This document shows positions 8,178 through 15,462 of a stretch of 64,000 nt of DNA, one piece after another (within the stretch, counting starts at the first letter, position 1; every line of letters starts with the position of its first letter). Both the position numbers and the translations under genes were made by a program. The DNA is from DASYRM01 sp036004405 (GTDB lineage: Bacteria > Acidobacteriota > Vicinamibacteria > Vicinamibacterales > UBA2999), in assembly GCA_036004405.1 (NCBI GenBank), contig DASYRM010000020.1, forward strand, positions 1 through 64,000. The letters are read 5' to 3'. A model generated the notes under the pieces. The model searched no databases. It was not told the DNA's origin and saw only the letters and a list, made by a program, of their open reading frames with translations.

Positions 8178-8579
8178 ATGTCCAGGCGATTGGTGGTCTT
8201 TGTGGTGGCGGGAATGCTCGCCGTAATCGGCGCGCCGCGCCTGCACGCGCACCATTCGTTCGCGATGTTCGACACCTCGAACCGCGTCACCCTGACCGGC
8301 ACGGTCACGCAGTTCCAGTGGACCAACCCGCACGCCTACATCGAAATCGACGTCCCCGCCGAAGGCGGCACCCCGGCGAAGCACTGGACGGTGGAACTTG
8401 GCAGCCCGAGCATCCTCCTGCAGGGCGGGTGGAAGTTCAGCGACGTGAAGCCGAACCAGAAGATCACGGTCGTTCTCAGCCCGCTTCGCAACGGGCAGCC
8501 GGCCGGTCTCCTGGTGCGCATCACCCTGGCGGACGGTCGCGTGCTGGCCAACGGCCCCGGCCCCACCGGAGGGAACTGA
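8178..8579 (+). CDS. DUF6152 family exported protein
   Basis: 133 residues, ATG 8178 preceded by GGGGAGGTCGGGG. The signal peptide (LVVFVVAGMLAVIGAPRLHA) ends directly before HHSFAMFDTSN, so the predicted mature N-terminus is His-His. Core motifs LTGTVTQFQWTNPHAYIEIDV and WTVELGSPSILLQGGWK match the other two DUF6152 copies. It begins a four-gene plus-strand operon: DUF6152, two WEGDTLVV proteins and a second DUF6152. It diverges from the MBL-fusion cluster (starts 91 bp apart), so the two clusters may share a control region. Function unknown. Confidence 0.87.
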   Translation: MSRRLVVFVVAGMLAVIGAPRLHAHHSFAMFDTSNRVTLTGTVTQFQWTNPHAYIEIDVPAEGGTPAKHWTVELGSPSILLQGGWKFSDVKPNQKITVVLSPLRNGQPAGLLVRITLADGRVLANGPGPTGGN

Positions 8580-9322
8580 TGCGACCGTACGTGCTGGCCG
8601 CGGCCGCGCTGTTCGCGACGGTCGTGGCTGCCGGCCTCGCCGCGCAGAGCGGCGCCACGCCGGGTCTGTCGGGGTCATGGGCGCCGTATCGCGGCGGCCG
8701 TGGAGCGGATCCGAAGTTTGCCGCGCCGCCCGCCACGGAGATCCTGCTCAAGGGCGACTACAAGAAGAGTTGGGATGCGCGGCGCGCCGCGGAAGCCGAG
8801 GCCAACAAGAAGGGCGAGCCGTTGGCCACGCCGGCGGTGGAGTGTGTGCCCTATGGGTTCCCTCGCATGATGTCGGTGGCGCTCTATCCGATCGAAATCC
8901 TGCCGAGCGCGAAGCAAGTGACCATCATCACCGAAGCCTTCAGCGAAGTGCGGCGCGTGTACATGGGCGAGAAGCAGCAGCCGATCGACGAGGTGCCGCC
9001 CGGCTACTACGGCCATTCGGTGGGGCGCTGGGAAGGCGACACACTGGTCGTCGACACGGTCGGCATCAAGACGTCGATTCCGGCCTTCCAGATGATTCCG
9101 CACAGCGACCAGATGCGGATCACCGAACGCATCCGCTTGGTGGCGGCCGACTACCTGCACGACCAGATCACCATCGAGGACCCGGTGGCGCTCGAGAAGC
9201 CGGTCACCTACACGCTGGCCTACCGGCGGCTGCCGAACTACAAGATGGTGGAGTTCGTGTGCGAGAACAACCGCGAGTACACGGACGCGAACGGCGCCGT
9301 GAAGCTGCGGCTGGGCAAGTGA
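8579..9322 (+). CDS. Exported WEGDTLVV-family protein
   Basis: 247 residues. The start overlaps the preceding stop (TGATG at 8577-8581), indicating coupling to the DUF6152 gene. The signal peptide is PYVLAAAALFATVVAAGLAAQ. The body has CVPYGFPRMMS, a segment IEILPSAKQVTIITEAF, then GHSVGRWEGDTLVVDTVGI, an ITERI strand, ITIEDP, and a C-terminal VEFVCENN. The same order (C-P-G-P-M, WE-DTLVVDT, ERI, TDP, E-x-x-C) recurs in the genes at 9337, 32316, 59477 and 60611. No enzyme family recognised; the alternating hydrophobic pattern suggests a beta-sheet-rich periplasmic protein. Confidence 0.8.
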   Translation: MRPYVLAAAALFATVVAAGLAAQSGATPGLSGSWAPYRGGRGADPKFAAPPATEILLKGDYKKSWDARRAAEAEANKKGEPLATPAVECVPYGFPRMMSVALYPIEILPSAKQVTIITEAFSEVRRVYMGEKQQPIDEVPPGYYGHSVGRWEGDTLVVDTVGIKTSIPAFQMIPHSDQMRITERIRLVAADYLHDQITIEDPVALEKPVTYTLAYRRLPNYKMVEFVCENNREYTDANGAVKLRLGK

Positions 9323-9336
9323 ATCCGAGGAGACAC

Positions 9337-10110
9337 ATGAGGTTCGCGATCGTGACGTTTCTCGTGGCCGGTGCGGTGGCCACTGCCGGCGCGCAGCAGG
9401 CCGACGCGCCGCCGCTCGGCGCGCTGGCGCCGGCCAATCTGAACAAGTCGCGGCCGGCGGCACCATTCGACGTCACCGGCACGTGGCTGAACGACATTCG
9501 CTTCAAGGGCTCCTGGCGCTTCGGCCCGCCGCCGGACAACGTCAAGCTGAAAGGCGAGGCGCTCAAACACTTCGAGGCGGCGCGCCAGGCGCAGGCCGAG
9601 GGCAAGGTCTACCACGACGACATCGGCCAGTGCTGGCCCGCGGGGCTGCCGATGATCATGACGCGGGTGTGGCCGATCGCCATGGTGCAGAAGCCCACTG
9701 TGATCTACATGGTGAGCGGATTCATGAACAGCTTCCGCACCATCTTTTTGGACGGCCGCCCGCATTCCGATCCCGACGTGGTGGTGCCCAGCTTCAACGG
9801 CGAATCGATCGGCCGCTGGGAGAAGGACACGCTGGTCGTGGACACGAAGTACTTCGTGGGTCATCACCACTGGATCGACTCCGGCGTCCCGGCGAGCACC
9901 GAGACGCACATCGTCGAGCGGATCAAGATGGTGAACAGCGCCACGATGGAGATCGAATACACGATCACCGATCCCAAGGGCTGGGATGGGGAGATGAAGT
10001 TCACCAAGCGCTGGAACCGTGTCGACGATCAGGACATCCAGGAAGTGTCGTGTCTGCCCGACCTGAACCAGCACATTCCCTCTACGCAATCGAAGGATAA
10101 CGTCCGATGA
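9337..10110 (+). CDS. Exported WEGDTLVV-family protein
   Basis: 257 residues; ATG 9337 follows CCGAGGAGACAC. The signal peptide is RFAIVTFLVAGAVATAGAQQ. It carries CWPAGLPMIMTRVWPIAMVQ, an FLDGRPHSDPD segment, GESIGRWEKDTLVVDTKYF, HIVERIKMV, YTITDPKGW and a final EVSCLPDLNQH, i.e. the full motif order of the family. There are several histidines around YFVGHHHWIDSG that its paralogue at 8579 lacks. It lies 14 nt after that paralogue, and its stop overlaps the next DUF6152 start by 4 nt (ATGA). Function unknown. Confidence 0.8.
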   Translation: MRFAIVTFLVAGAVATAGAQQADAPPLGALAPANLNKSRPAAPFDVTGTWLNDIRFKGSWRFGPPPDNVKLKGEALKHFEAARQAQAEGKVYHDDIGQCWPAGLPMIMTRVWPIAMVQKPTVIYMVSGFMNSFRTIFLDGRPHSDPDVVVPSFNGESIGRWEKDTLVVDTKYFVGHHHWIDSGVPASTETHIVERIKMVNSATMEIEYTITDPKGWDGEMKFTKRWNRVDDQDIQEVSCLPDLNQHIPSTQSKDNVR

Positions 10111-10517
10111 CTTCCCGCTTCTTGTCCGCGCTCGCCATCCTCCTCGCCGCCGCCGTCAGCGTGTCGGCGCACCACGCTGCGGCGGGCATCGACCGCACGA
10201 CGACCAAGGAGCTCAAGGGCACCATCAAGGCCTTCAGCTGGCAGAACCCGCACTCGTGGATGGAAGTGGAAGTCGTGGGCGAGGGTGGGAAGGTGGTGAC
10301 GTGGACCGTCGAGATGACGGCGCCGTCGTACCTGGTGCGCGCCGGCTGGAAGGCCTCGACGGTGAAGCCGGGTGACGAGGTCCGCGTCACCGTCCGCCCG
10401 CTGCGCAACGGCGATCCTGGCGGGCTGTTCGTGTCGGTGACGCTGGCCGACGGCCGCACGCTCACCGAGCGTCCGGTGCTCGCGCAGGCCGCCCCTGCGG
10501 CGCCGCCAGCGCAGTAG
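10107..10517 (+). CDS. DUF6152 family exported protein
   Basis: 136 residues, starting within the previous stop (ATGA at 10107-10110). The signal peptide (LSALAILLAAAVSVSA) ends right before HHAAAGIDRTTT, again placing His-His at the mature N-terminus. Core motifs: LKGTIKAFSWQNPHSWMEVEV, WTVEMTAPSYLVRAGWK, VTVRPLRNGDPGGLFVSVTLADG. The last segment closely matches the copy at 8178 (PLRNGQPAGLLVRITLADG). Fourth and last gene of the operon from 8178; palindromic repeats follow its stop. Confidence 0.87.
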   Translation: MTSRFLSALAILLAAAVSVSAHHAAAGIDRTTTKELKGTIKAFSWQNPHSWMEVEVVGEGGKVVTWTVEMTAPSYLVRAGWKASTVKPGDEVRVTVRPLRNGDPGGLFVSVTLADGRTLTERPVLAQAAPAAPPAQ

Positions 10518-10520
10518 CCC

Positions 10521-10603
10521 GACGTAGGGCCGCCTTCAGGCGGCCCGTCGACGTAGGGGCCGCCTTCAAGGCGGCCCGTCGATGTTGGAAAGGTCCGCCT
10601 CTA
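10521..10603. repeat. Three palindromic repeat units between genes
   Basis: GGGCCGCC-TTCA-GGCGGCCC and a second near-copy (GGGGCCGCCTTCAAGGCGGCCC), both preceded by ACGTAGG, then a half unit AGGTCCGCCTCTACGTACC. The TACGTA of the last unit supplies the TAG stop codon of the Uma2 gene on the minus strand. Confidence 0.8.
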
Positions 10604-11197
10604 CGTACCGCGGGGTTCTTCGAAGACGCGCGCGAGCGGCAGCTCGAGACCGTCGAACAGCGGCGTCGTCAGCACGTCTCCCGCTTCAGCGCTAAGCTCT
10701 CGCGCACGGGCGAAGGCGCCGTTCTCGCGCCGGTAGATCCGGATGACGTCGATGTCCGGATCCACGACCCAGTACTCCAAGACACCTTCGCGCTCGTACA
10801 GCCGCCGCTTGATCGTCTCGTCGCGCTTACGCGTGGACGGCGAGCCGATTTCGATCACGAGCTCCGGAACACCTTGCACATTCGCCGCGGTCAGCACGTC
10901 CTTCGCCCGCGTGTGCGACATGTACAACAGGTCGGGCTCGACGACATCGTAGCGAGTGAATACCACGTCGAACGGCGCGAAAAAGATCTGGCCGACGGGA
11001 TGTTGCTCCAGCCACGAACGAATCAGGAAATGCAGGTTGCCTGATACCCGCTGGTGTTTCATGTTGGGCGACGCTGTCACGTAGTGCTCCCCGTCGATCA
11101 GCTCGTGCCGTTGCCCGTCGTCCGGGAACAGCAGGAAGTCGTCGTAGGTGAGCTTCACGCGGGAACCGGCCGGGTTCACGTCGTCGCTCCGGTGCAT
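10601..11197 (-). CDS. Uma2-family (DUF820) putative restriction-type endonuclease
   Basis: 198 residues. The family has a PD-(D/E)XK-type fold. Visible hallmarks are LTYDDFLLFPDDGQRHELIDGEHYVTASPN (the family's y-d-y... e-l-i-d-G-e segment), HQRVSGNLHFLIRSWL, the catalytic-site run VVEPDLLYM, PELVIEIGSPSTRKRDETIKRRLYEREGVLEYWVVDP. ATG 11197 is the natural start. Uma2 proteins are abundant in cyanobacteria and some soil bacteria, and their biological role is uncertain. The last residues (RGT and stop) are encoded by the neighbouring repeat. Confidence 0.9.
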   Translation of the reverse strand: MHRSDDVNPAGSRVKLTYDDFLLFPDDGQRHELIDGEHYVTASPNMKHQRVSGNLHFLIRSWLEQHPVGQIFFAPFDVVFTRYDVVEPDLLYMSHTRAKDVLTAANVQGVPELVIEIGSPSTRKRDETIKRRLYEREGVLEYWVVDPDIDVIRIYRRENGAFARARELSAEAGDVLTTPLFDGLELPLARVFEEPRGT

Positions 11198-11263
11198 GGG
11201 CTCACACTAGCACCACTCGCGAGGCATGTGCCAGCGCGCGAAAGGCCGGCTTTCCAGGCGACT

Positions 11264-11290
11264 CGTAGAGGCGGACCTTCAGGTCCGCCC
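11264..11290. repeat. Palindromic repeat unit
   Basis: GTAGAGGCGGACCTTCAGGTCCGCC: a single hairpin (GGCGGACCT/AGGTCCGCC) in the 123-bp gap between the MOCOS-like gene and the Uma2 gene. Confidence 0.75.
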
Positions 11291-11320
11291 GCGTGTACGC
11301 AGCAACTGCGATGGATTCGT

Positions 11321-12790
11321 TCAACTGCCGTCGCGAATGATGCGGCACGAGGCGATGTCGAAGCTCGTCTCGCCGATCGAGAGTCGCGTCTGATCGCGCA
11401 GCGACGCTGCGAACTCTACAAACCGCTGCACGTCGTCGAAGTTGCTCGCGATCCCCACCGACACGCGGATGGCGCCGGCGCTCTTGCCGCCCCGGTGCGT
11501 GATGAACTGCAGGAAGCGCGGCAGCGACATGTCGTGCGACTGGTCGAGCGCCGCCAGGATGTCGTCCTCGGTGATGTGCTCGGCGGTTTCACCGGTGCCG
11601 GGATTGCAGAAGCAGCCGGTGCGCAGCGAGATGCGGCGCACGCCGGCCAGCTCCTCGATGCGCCGGTAGTCGAGCAGGTGGCCGTCGGGATCGTAGAAGT
11701 TCATGGTCACGACGCCGCCGCGCATCGTGGTGGTGATCGGCCCGTAAATCCGCACGAGCGATCGTCCATTGGCGTGCTTGAGGCCGAGCAGCTCCTGCAG
11801 GAGCCACCCGGTCAGACAGTGCACGCGCGTGGCGACGCGGTCGAGCCCCGCGCGCTCCAGATGCCGCAGGCCGATCGCCACCGCCGGAATCGACAGGTAA
11901 TTCAAGGTGCCGTCTTCGAATCCGGCCTCGCCCGGCGAGAGCAGATGGGCGCGCGCCTGCACCGTAGCGAAGTTCACGGTGCCGCCCGCGAACCAGGGGC
12001 GCTGCAGCCGCGCCAGGGCGTCGCGCCGCGCGAGCAGGCAGCCCACGCCGGTGGGGTAGCCGAACATCTTGTAGAAGGAGATCGAGACGAAGTCCGGCTG
12101 CGCGGTTTCGAGGTCCAGCCGGTTGGTGGGGGCGAAGGCGGCCGCGTCGAGCAGCACGTCCCATCCCAGCCGGTGCGCCTCGGCCACGAGCTCGAGCGGA
12201 TGCTTCACGCCCGAGAAGTTCGACTGCGCGGGAAAGGCAAAGAGCCGCGGCGCGCCCGAGCCCGGCTGCGCCAGGCGCGCCGTCACGTCCTCACGATCGA
12301 GCCGCAGCTCGGGAAACGTGAGCCCCGCGTACTCGACCGTGGCGCCTTTGGCCAGGGCGTACTGCCGGACACCGTTCACCGAGTTGTGATTGTCGGCAGT
12401 GAGCAGCAGCCGCCCGCCCGGACCGAACGGATATGCCTCGCCCACCAGTTTCAACGCCGCGCTGGCGTTCTGCGTGAACACGCAGACGTAGTCGCGCGTG
12501 CCGTTGAACCATCGCAGCACCTCGCGGCGGCTGTGTTCAACGGCGGCCGTGGCGGCCGACGACGCCGGGCTGCCCGAATGCGGATTGCCGAACAGCCCGG
12601 ACGCCATCCACGCCGTGTGCTCGCGCACCTGGGACGCCGCATACAGGCAGGCGCCGGTGTAATCGAGATACGTGTGGCCGCCGTCGTCGAGGCGTGAGTA
12701 CTCCGCCGCGCGGAGCTCGTCGAGCGCTGCTGTCGATTGATATTCCGGAAAATCGACCAGGAAGCGCTCGAACGGGTCCGCGGCGGCCAT
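11321..12790 (-). CDS. MOCOS-like class V aminotransferase-fold PLP enzyme
   Basis: 489 residues, ATG 12790. Class V aminotransferase/cysteine-desulfurase fold. PLP lysine is K241 in SFYKMFGYPTGVG, which is almost the signature of the N-terminal domain of molybdenum-cofactor sulfurases (SFYKMFGFPTG). Other matches are YLDYTGACLYA near the start, GNPHSGSPAS, TADNHNSVNGVR, and RTGCFCNPG with C393 and C395, equivalent to the persulfide-carrying cysteine segment of MOCOS. It lacks the MOSC domain of eukaryotic MOCOS, as bacterial homologues do. Role inferred: desulfurase, possibly for cofactor sulfuration, though the only molybdoenzyme nearby is sulfite-oxidase-like. Could also be a related cysteine desulfurase. 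Confidence 0.82.
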   Translation of the reverse strand: MAAADPFERFLVDFPEYQSTAALDELRAAEYSRLDDGGHTYLDYTGACLYAASQVREHTAWMASGLFGNPHSGSPASSAATAAVEHSRREVLRWFNGTRDYVCVFTQNASAALKLVGEAYPFGPGGRLLLTADNHNSVNGVRQYALAKGATVEYAGLTFPELRLDREDVTARLAQPGSGAPRLFAFPAQSNFSGVKHPLELVAEAHRLGWDVLLDAAAFAPTNRLDLETAQPDFVSISFYKMFGYPTGVGCLLARRDALARLQRPWFAGGTVNFATVQARAHLLSPGEAGFEDGTLNYLSIPAVAIGLRHLERAGLDRVATRVHCLTGWLLQELLGLKHANGRSLVRIYGPITTTMRGGVVTMNFYDPDGHLLDYRRIEELAGVRRISLRTGCFCNPGTGETAEHITEDDILAALDQSHDMSLPRFLQFITHRGGKSAGAIRVSVGIASNFDDVQRFVEFAASLRDQTRLSIGETSFDIASCRIIRDGS

Positions 12791-12832
12791 GCTGCGATTG
12801 TACGTGGCTGCCGGTACGTAGGGGCCTGATCT

Positions 12833-12902
12833 GAATAGCGAACCGGCGTTAAGCCGGTTTGCCAGATACTGCGCGCGGTCCGCGTTCTTAGCGGACCGCG
12901 CC
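12833..12902. repeat. Two-hairpin element of about 70 bp, copy 1
   Basis: AATAGCGAACCGGCGTTAAGCCGGTTTGCCAGA-type sequence: first hairpin AACCGGC/GCCGGTT, second hairpin GCGCGGTCCGC-gttctta-GCGGACCGCGC. A near-identical copy, with about three changes, is at 57406-57474. The second arm encodes the last residues (GAVR) and TAA stop of the gene at 12888. Confidence 0.85.
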
Positions 12903-13835
12903 TGTCGCCTTCGTCGCCGCGAACCGTACCGACACGCCGCCGTTGAGCGCGAGGCTGGTGCCGCCCTCCGCCAGGCTGCTCAGGCTGCGGCCGACGCTCA
13001 CGTAGCCGGTGGCCGAGCCGCCGATCGCGTGCGCCAGGCTGGCCATGATGTCGGCGCGCTGTCGCGACACGGCCATGGTGTCGAGCGTCGCATCGGCTTT
13101 GATCGATCGCGACTGCGTGAGGATGCCGCTCACGATCCACTGGCGTGGTCCCGCCCACTCGACGGCGCCGCCGCTGAAGACGGCGCCGCGCGTGAAATAG
13201 CCGGCGCTGCCGTAGACGCGGAACGGCTGCCGACGCAGCTCGAGCGCCACGGGAATGGCGAAGTGCACGCGCCCGTCTGACGCCCCCGAGCTGAGCACCT
13301 CCATCACGGTGCCGACCGACAGCCCCACCTGGCTGAGCGTCAGCGTCGGGTCGAGCACGTTGTAGCTGGCGCCCAGGTACACGTCGTCGATGCCGCGCGC
13401 CGTGGTGCCGGCGACGTTCGCGCGATAGAACGGCACGGTGGCGCTGACGCCGAGACGGTCGGTCACCCCGAGCCCCGCGCCGAGCATCGGCACGTTGGTC
13501 TGGCTCATGCCGCTCATCCGCCAGTAGCCGAACCCGATGTTGGTGTAGCCCTCGCCGCGGGTCGGGGCGGAGCCGTCTTCGAGCCACGAACCGAACTGCC
13601 GGTACGACGGCGCGCCGGCGAAGCTGTCCACCGTGGTGGTCGTGGAGACCGACGAGGTCGTGGTCGTGGTGGTGCTGGTGCCCGTCGCCGGCGCGGGTGC
13701 CGGCGACGGGGTTGGTGAAGGAGTGCCCGCCTTCGGGTTCTTCGGCCGGCCGTTGCCCTGTGCGTGCACGGGCGTGGCCATGCCGAGGCCGATGACGAGC
13801 GCGACGACGCAGCGGAGGAGGGCTCTGTTCGTCAC
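12888..13835 (-). CDS. Exported protein, probable outer-membrane beta-barrel
   Basis: 315 residues. Signal peptide ALLRCVVALVIGLGMATPVHAQ, then a Pro/Ser/Thr-rich linker with two runs of threonine (about residues 30-70). From about residue 75 to the end, short alternating segments rich in Gly, aromatic and small residues (YTNIGFGYWRMSGM, MLGAGLGVTDRLGVSATVPFYR, VYLGASYNVL, VRFAA at the end) look like beta-barrel strands, with a final aromatic/basic strand. No family name recognised. It follows the gene at 13848 by 12 nt in the same operon, which encodes another low-complexity exported protein. The C-terminus is formed by a repeat element. Confidence 0.65.
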   Translation of the reverse strand: MTNRALLRCVVALVIGLGMATPVHAQGNGRPKNPKAGTPSPTPSPAPAPATGTSTTTTTTSSVSTTTTVDSFAGAPSYRQFGSWLEDGSAPTRGEGYTNIGFGYWRMSGMSQTNVPMLGAGLGVTDRLGVSATVPFYRANVAGTTARGIDDVYLGASYNVLDPTLTLSQVGLSVGTVMEVLSSGASDGRVHFAIPVALELRRQPFRVYGSAGYFTRGAVFSGGAVEWAGPRQWIVSGILTQSRSIKADATLDTMAVSRQRADIMASLAHAIGGSATGYVSVGRSLSSLAEGGTSLALNGGVSVRFAATKATGAVR

Positions 13836-13847
13836 GAGGAGTCTCCG

Positions 13848-14522
13848 CTACGAGCCGGTCGTCGTGCCGCCCGTGGTCGTCCCGCCCGCCGCGGGCGCTT
13901 CAGGCGCTTCCGGCGGCGCGTTGCGCAGCTGCTTCACGGCCTGGCCGAGGCTCAGACCGTCGACCGTCATCGCCGTCTGCAGGTCGGCGAACGACACGCC
14001 CTGGTTCTTCGACGCGTTGAGCGCGGCGATGAACTGCCCCTGGTTGCGGAAGCCGGTCGTGGCCTGCTCGATGGTCATGCCCTCGGGCAGCATGCCCGTG
14101 AGCCGCGCCAGCTGCTGCGGGTTCTTCGCGAGCTTCGTCGACAGCGCGTTCGGCGGTGCCACCGCCGTCGTGGTCGTGGTCGTGGTGGTCGTGGATCCCG
14201 ACGTCGAGCCGCTGTCGGTCGTCACCGACGCGGTGACAGTGGTGGTCTTCGTGTTGCCCTTGCCGGCGCCGCCACCGTGGCCGCTGCCGGTCGTGGTCGT
14301 ATTCGAGGCCTGCGAGCCGCCCGACTTCGGCGCCTGGCTCGGTCCCTTCGTCGGGGCCGAACCGTGCGTGCTGCCGCCGCCGGCGTTGCCGTGCGAGACC
14401 GTCGTCGTCGGTGCCTTGGGCGCCTTCGGTGCGCCGGCATTGCCCTTCCCCTGAGCAGCCGCGCCCGTGACGCCCACCGAGGCGATGGTCAGCGCCGCGG
14501 CCAATGTGTGAAGTTTTCGCAT
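13848..14522 (-). CDS. Low-complexity exported protein
   Basis: 224 residues. ATG 14522 follows GGGAGGGTTCTCGA; an upstream in-frame ATG at about 14573 would place residues before the signal peptide, so it was rejected. Signal peptide KLHTLAAALTIASVGVTGAAAQ. The central part is Gly/Ser/Thr/Lys-rich with a run of nine threonines (about residues 112-120). The C-terminal about 75 residues look folded: LSTKLAKNPQQLARLTGMLPEGMTIEQATTGFRNQGQFIAALNAS with ADLQTAMTV...LGQAVKQLR, which is helical. No family recognised. First gene of a two-gene operon with 12888. Confidence 0.65.
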   Translation of the reverse strand: MRKLHTLAAALTIASVGVTGAAAQGKGNAGAPKAPKAPTTTVSHGNAGGGSTHGSAPTKGPSQAPKSGGSQASNTTTTGSGHGGGAGKGNTKTTTVTASVTTDSGSTSGSTTTTTTTTTAVAPPNALSTKLAKNPQQLARLTGMLPEGMTIEQATTGFRNQGQFIAALNASKNQGVSFADLQTAMTVDGLSLGQAVKQLRNAPPEAPEAPAAGGTTTGGTTTGS

Positions 14523-14641
14523 TCGAGAACCCTCCCGGGGACCGCTATGCTCCAAGAGAGGTGCCATGGGCACGGCGGGCTGGAAGTGCCCGTCCCGACT
14601 TCACTTACCGGTTCGCGGGGGTTGGCGGGGAGGCCGAGCGC

Positions 14642-14687
14642 GTGCCCGAACCGTGCCTGCGATTGCAGGTCTGGCACGGCCGGGCAC
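14642..14687 (-). terminator. Long GC-rich hairpin after the 14695 gene
   Basis: GTGCCCG...CGGGCAC encloses CCGTGCC...GGCACGG with a short interior, giving about 14 base pairs. It begins 7 nt past the stop of the minus-strand gene at 14695. No clear U-tract follows, so it may be a transcript-end stabiliser rather than a classic intrinsic terminator. Confidence 0.5.
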
Positions 14688-14694
14688 GGGGGGA

Positions 14695-15441
14695 TCAGTT
14701 GCCGCGAATCAGGGTGAGGATGTCGAGCTCCACCGTCGTGGCCCACTGCGTCTCCGCCTTCGCAGCGAACTGCCGCGGTACGACGTTGCAGGCGCTGGTG
14801 TTGCAGAAGTCGGCCTGATCGACGCTGCCAAGCAGGATCGTCGGTGCGACCGTCAGATGAAACGCGCGGCTCCTGGCCGAATTGCGGACCGCGGCAAAGG
14901 GCGCCACGGACACGCGAACCGGTTCGACCGCGAACCGAGTGAACCTGTCGAACGCCTTGCCATAGAACATGAACATGTCGAGTCCGAATCCGATGTCGAC
15001 GACATCGTTGAGCGTGCGGCCCATGAAGCGCACGCTGAGGCTCTCCGCCTTCACCTTGAACTGATCATCGGTGAGGTTGTTGGCGAACAGGTTGTTCTGC
15101 AGGCTCGTGTAGTGCCCGTACGCCACCGTGATGAAGCCGCGGACGTTCTCGTCGCGCATGCACTGCATCCTGGCGGTCTGTTGCGGCGTGGCTCCCGCCG
15201 GTGCGACGTACGGTTTGAAACCGAATTCGGCCGTCGAACCGCGCCCCCACGGGGCAAGAGCCACAGTGTAGTTGTCGTTTCCGACGCGCGTGATGCAGGC
15301 GATCCGGATGTCGAGGGAGGGAAAGCGCAGGAACGGCCCAGGGCCGCTCATTTCTTCAAGAAGGCCGTCATCCTGCTTCGCACTCGCGGCCATGGCATAG
15401 AGACTGAAGACGACGAGCAGTGCAACAACGCGACGTGTCAC
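14695..15441 (-). CDS. Exported protein of unknown function
   Basis: 248 residues. Signal peptide RRVVALLVVFSLYAMAASA. The mature protein has four cysteines in two pairs: one in IRIACITRVG, one in ARMQCMRDEN, and FCNTSACN near the C-terminus, consistent with disulfides outside the cytoplasm. Hydrophobic-polar alternation (YTVALAPWG, GFITVAYGHY, VVDIGFGLDMFMFYG, FHLTVAPTILLG) suggests a beta-rich fold. I recognise no family. It lies 21 nt downstream of the membrane kinase gene and may be the last gene of the sigma-factor/kinase operon. Confidence 0.65.
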   Translation of the reverse strand: MTRRVVALLVVFSLYAMAASAKQDDGLLEEMSGPGPFLRFPSLDIRIACITRVGNDNYTVALAPWGRGSTAEFGFKPYVAPAGATPQQTARMQCMRDENVRGFITVAYGHYTSLQNNLFANNLTDDQFKVKAESLSVRFMGRTLNDVVDIGFGLDMFMFYGKAFDRFTRFAVEPVRVSVAPFAAVRNSARSRAFHLTVAPTILLGSVDQADFCNTSACNVVPRQFAAKAETQWATTVELDILTLIRGN

Positions 15442-15462
15442 GATGACGTCCTCGCTTTCTGT

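Noticed and set aside
8027..8578. An N-terminal extension in frame with the 8579 gene
   Set aside because: The extension lies over the DUF6152 gene in another frame, and 8579 begins with a proper signal peptide coupled by TGATG.
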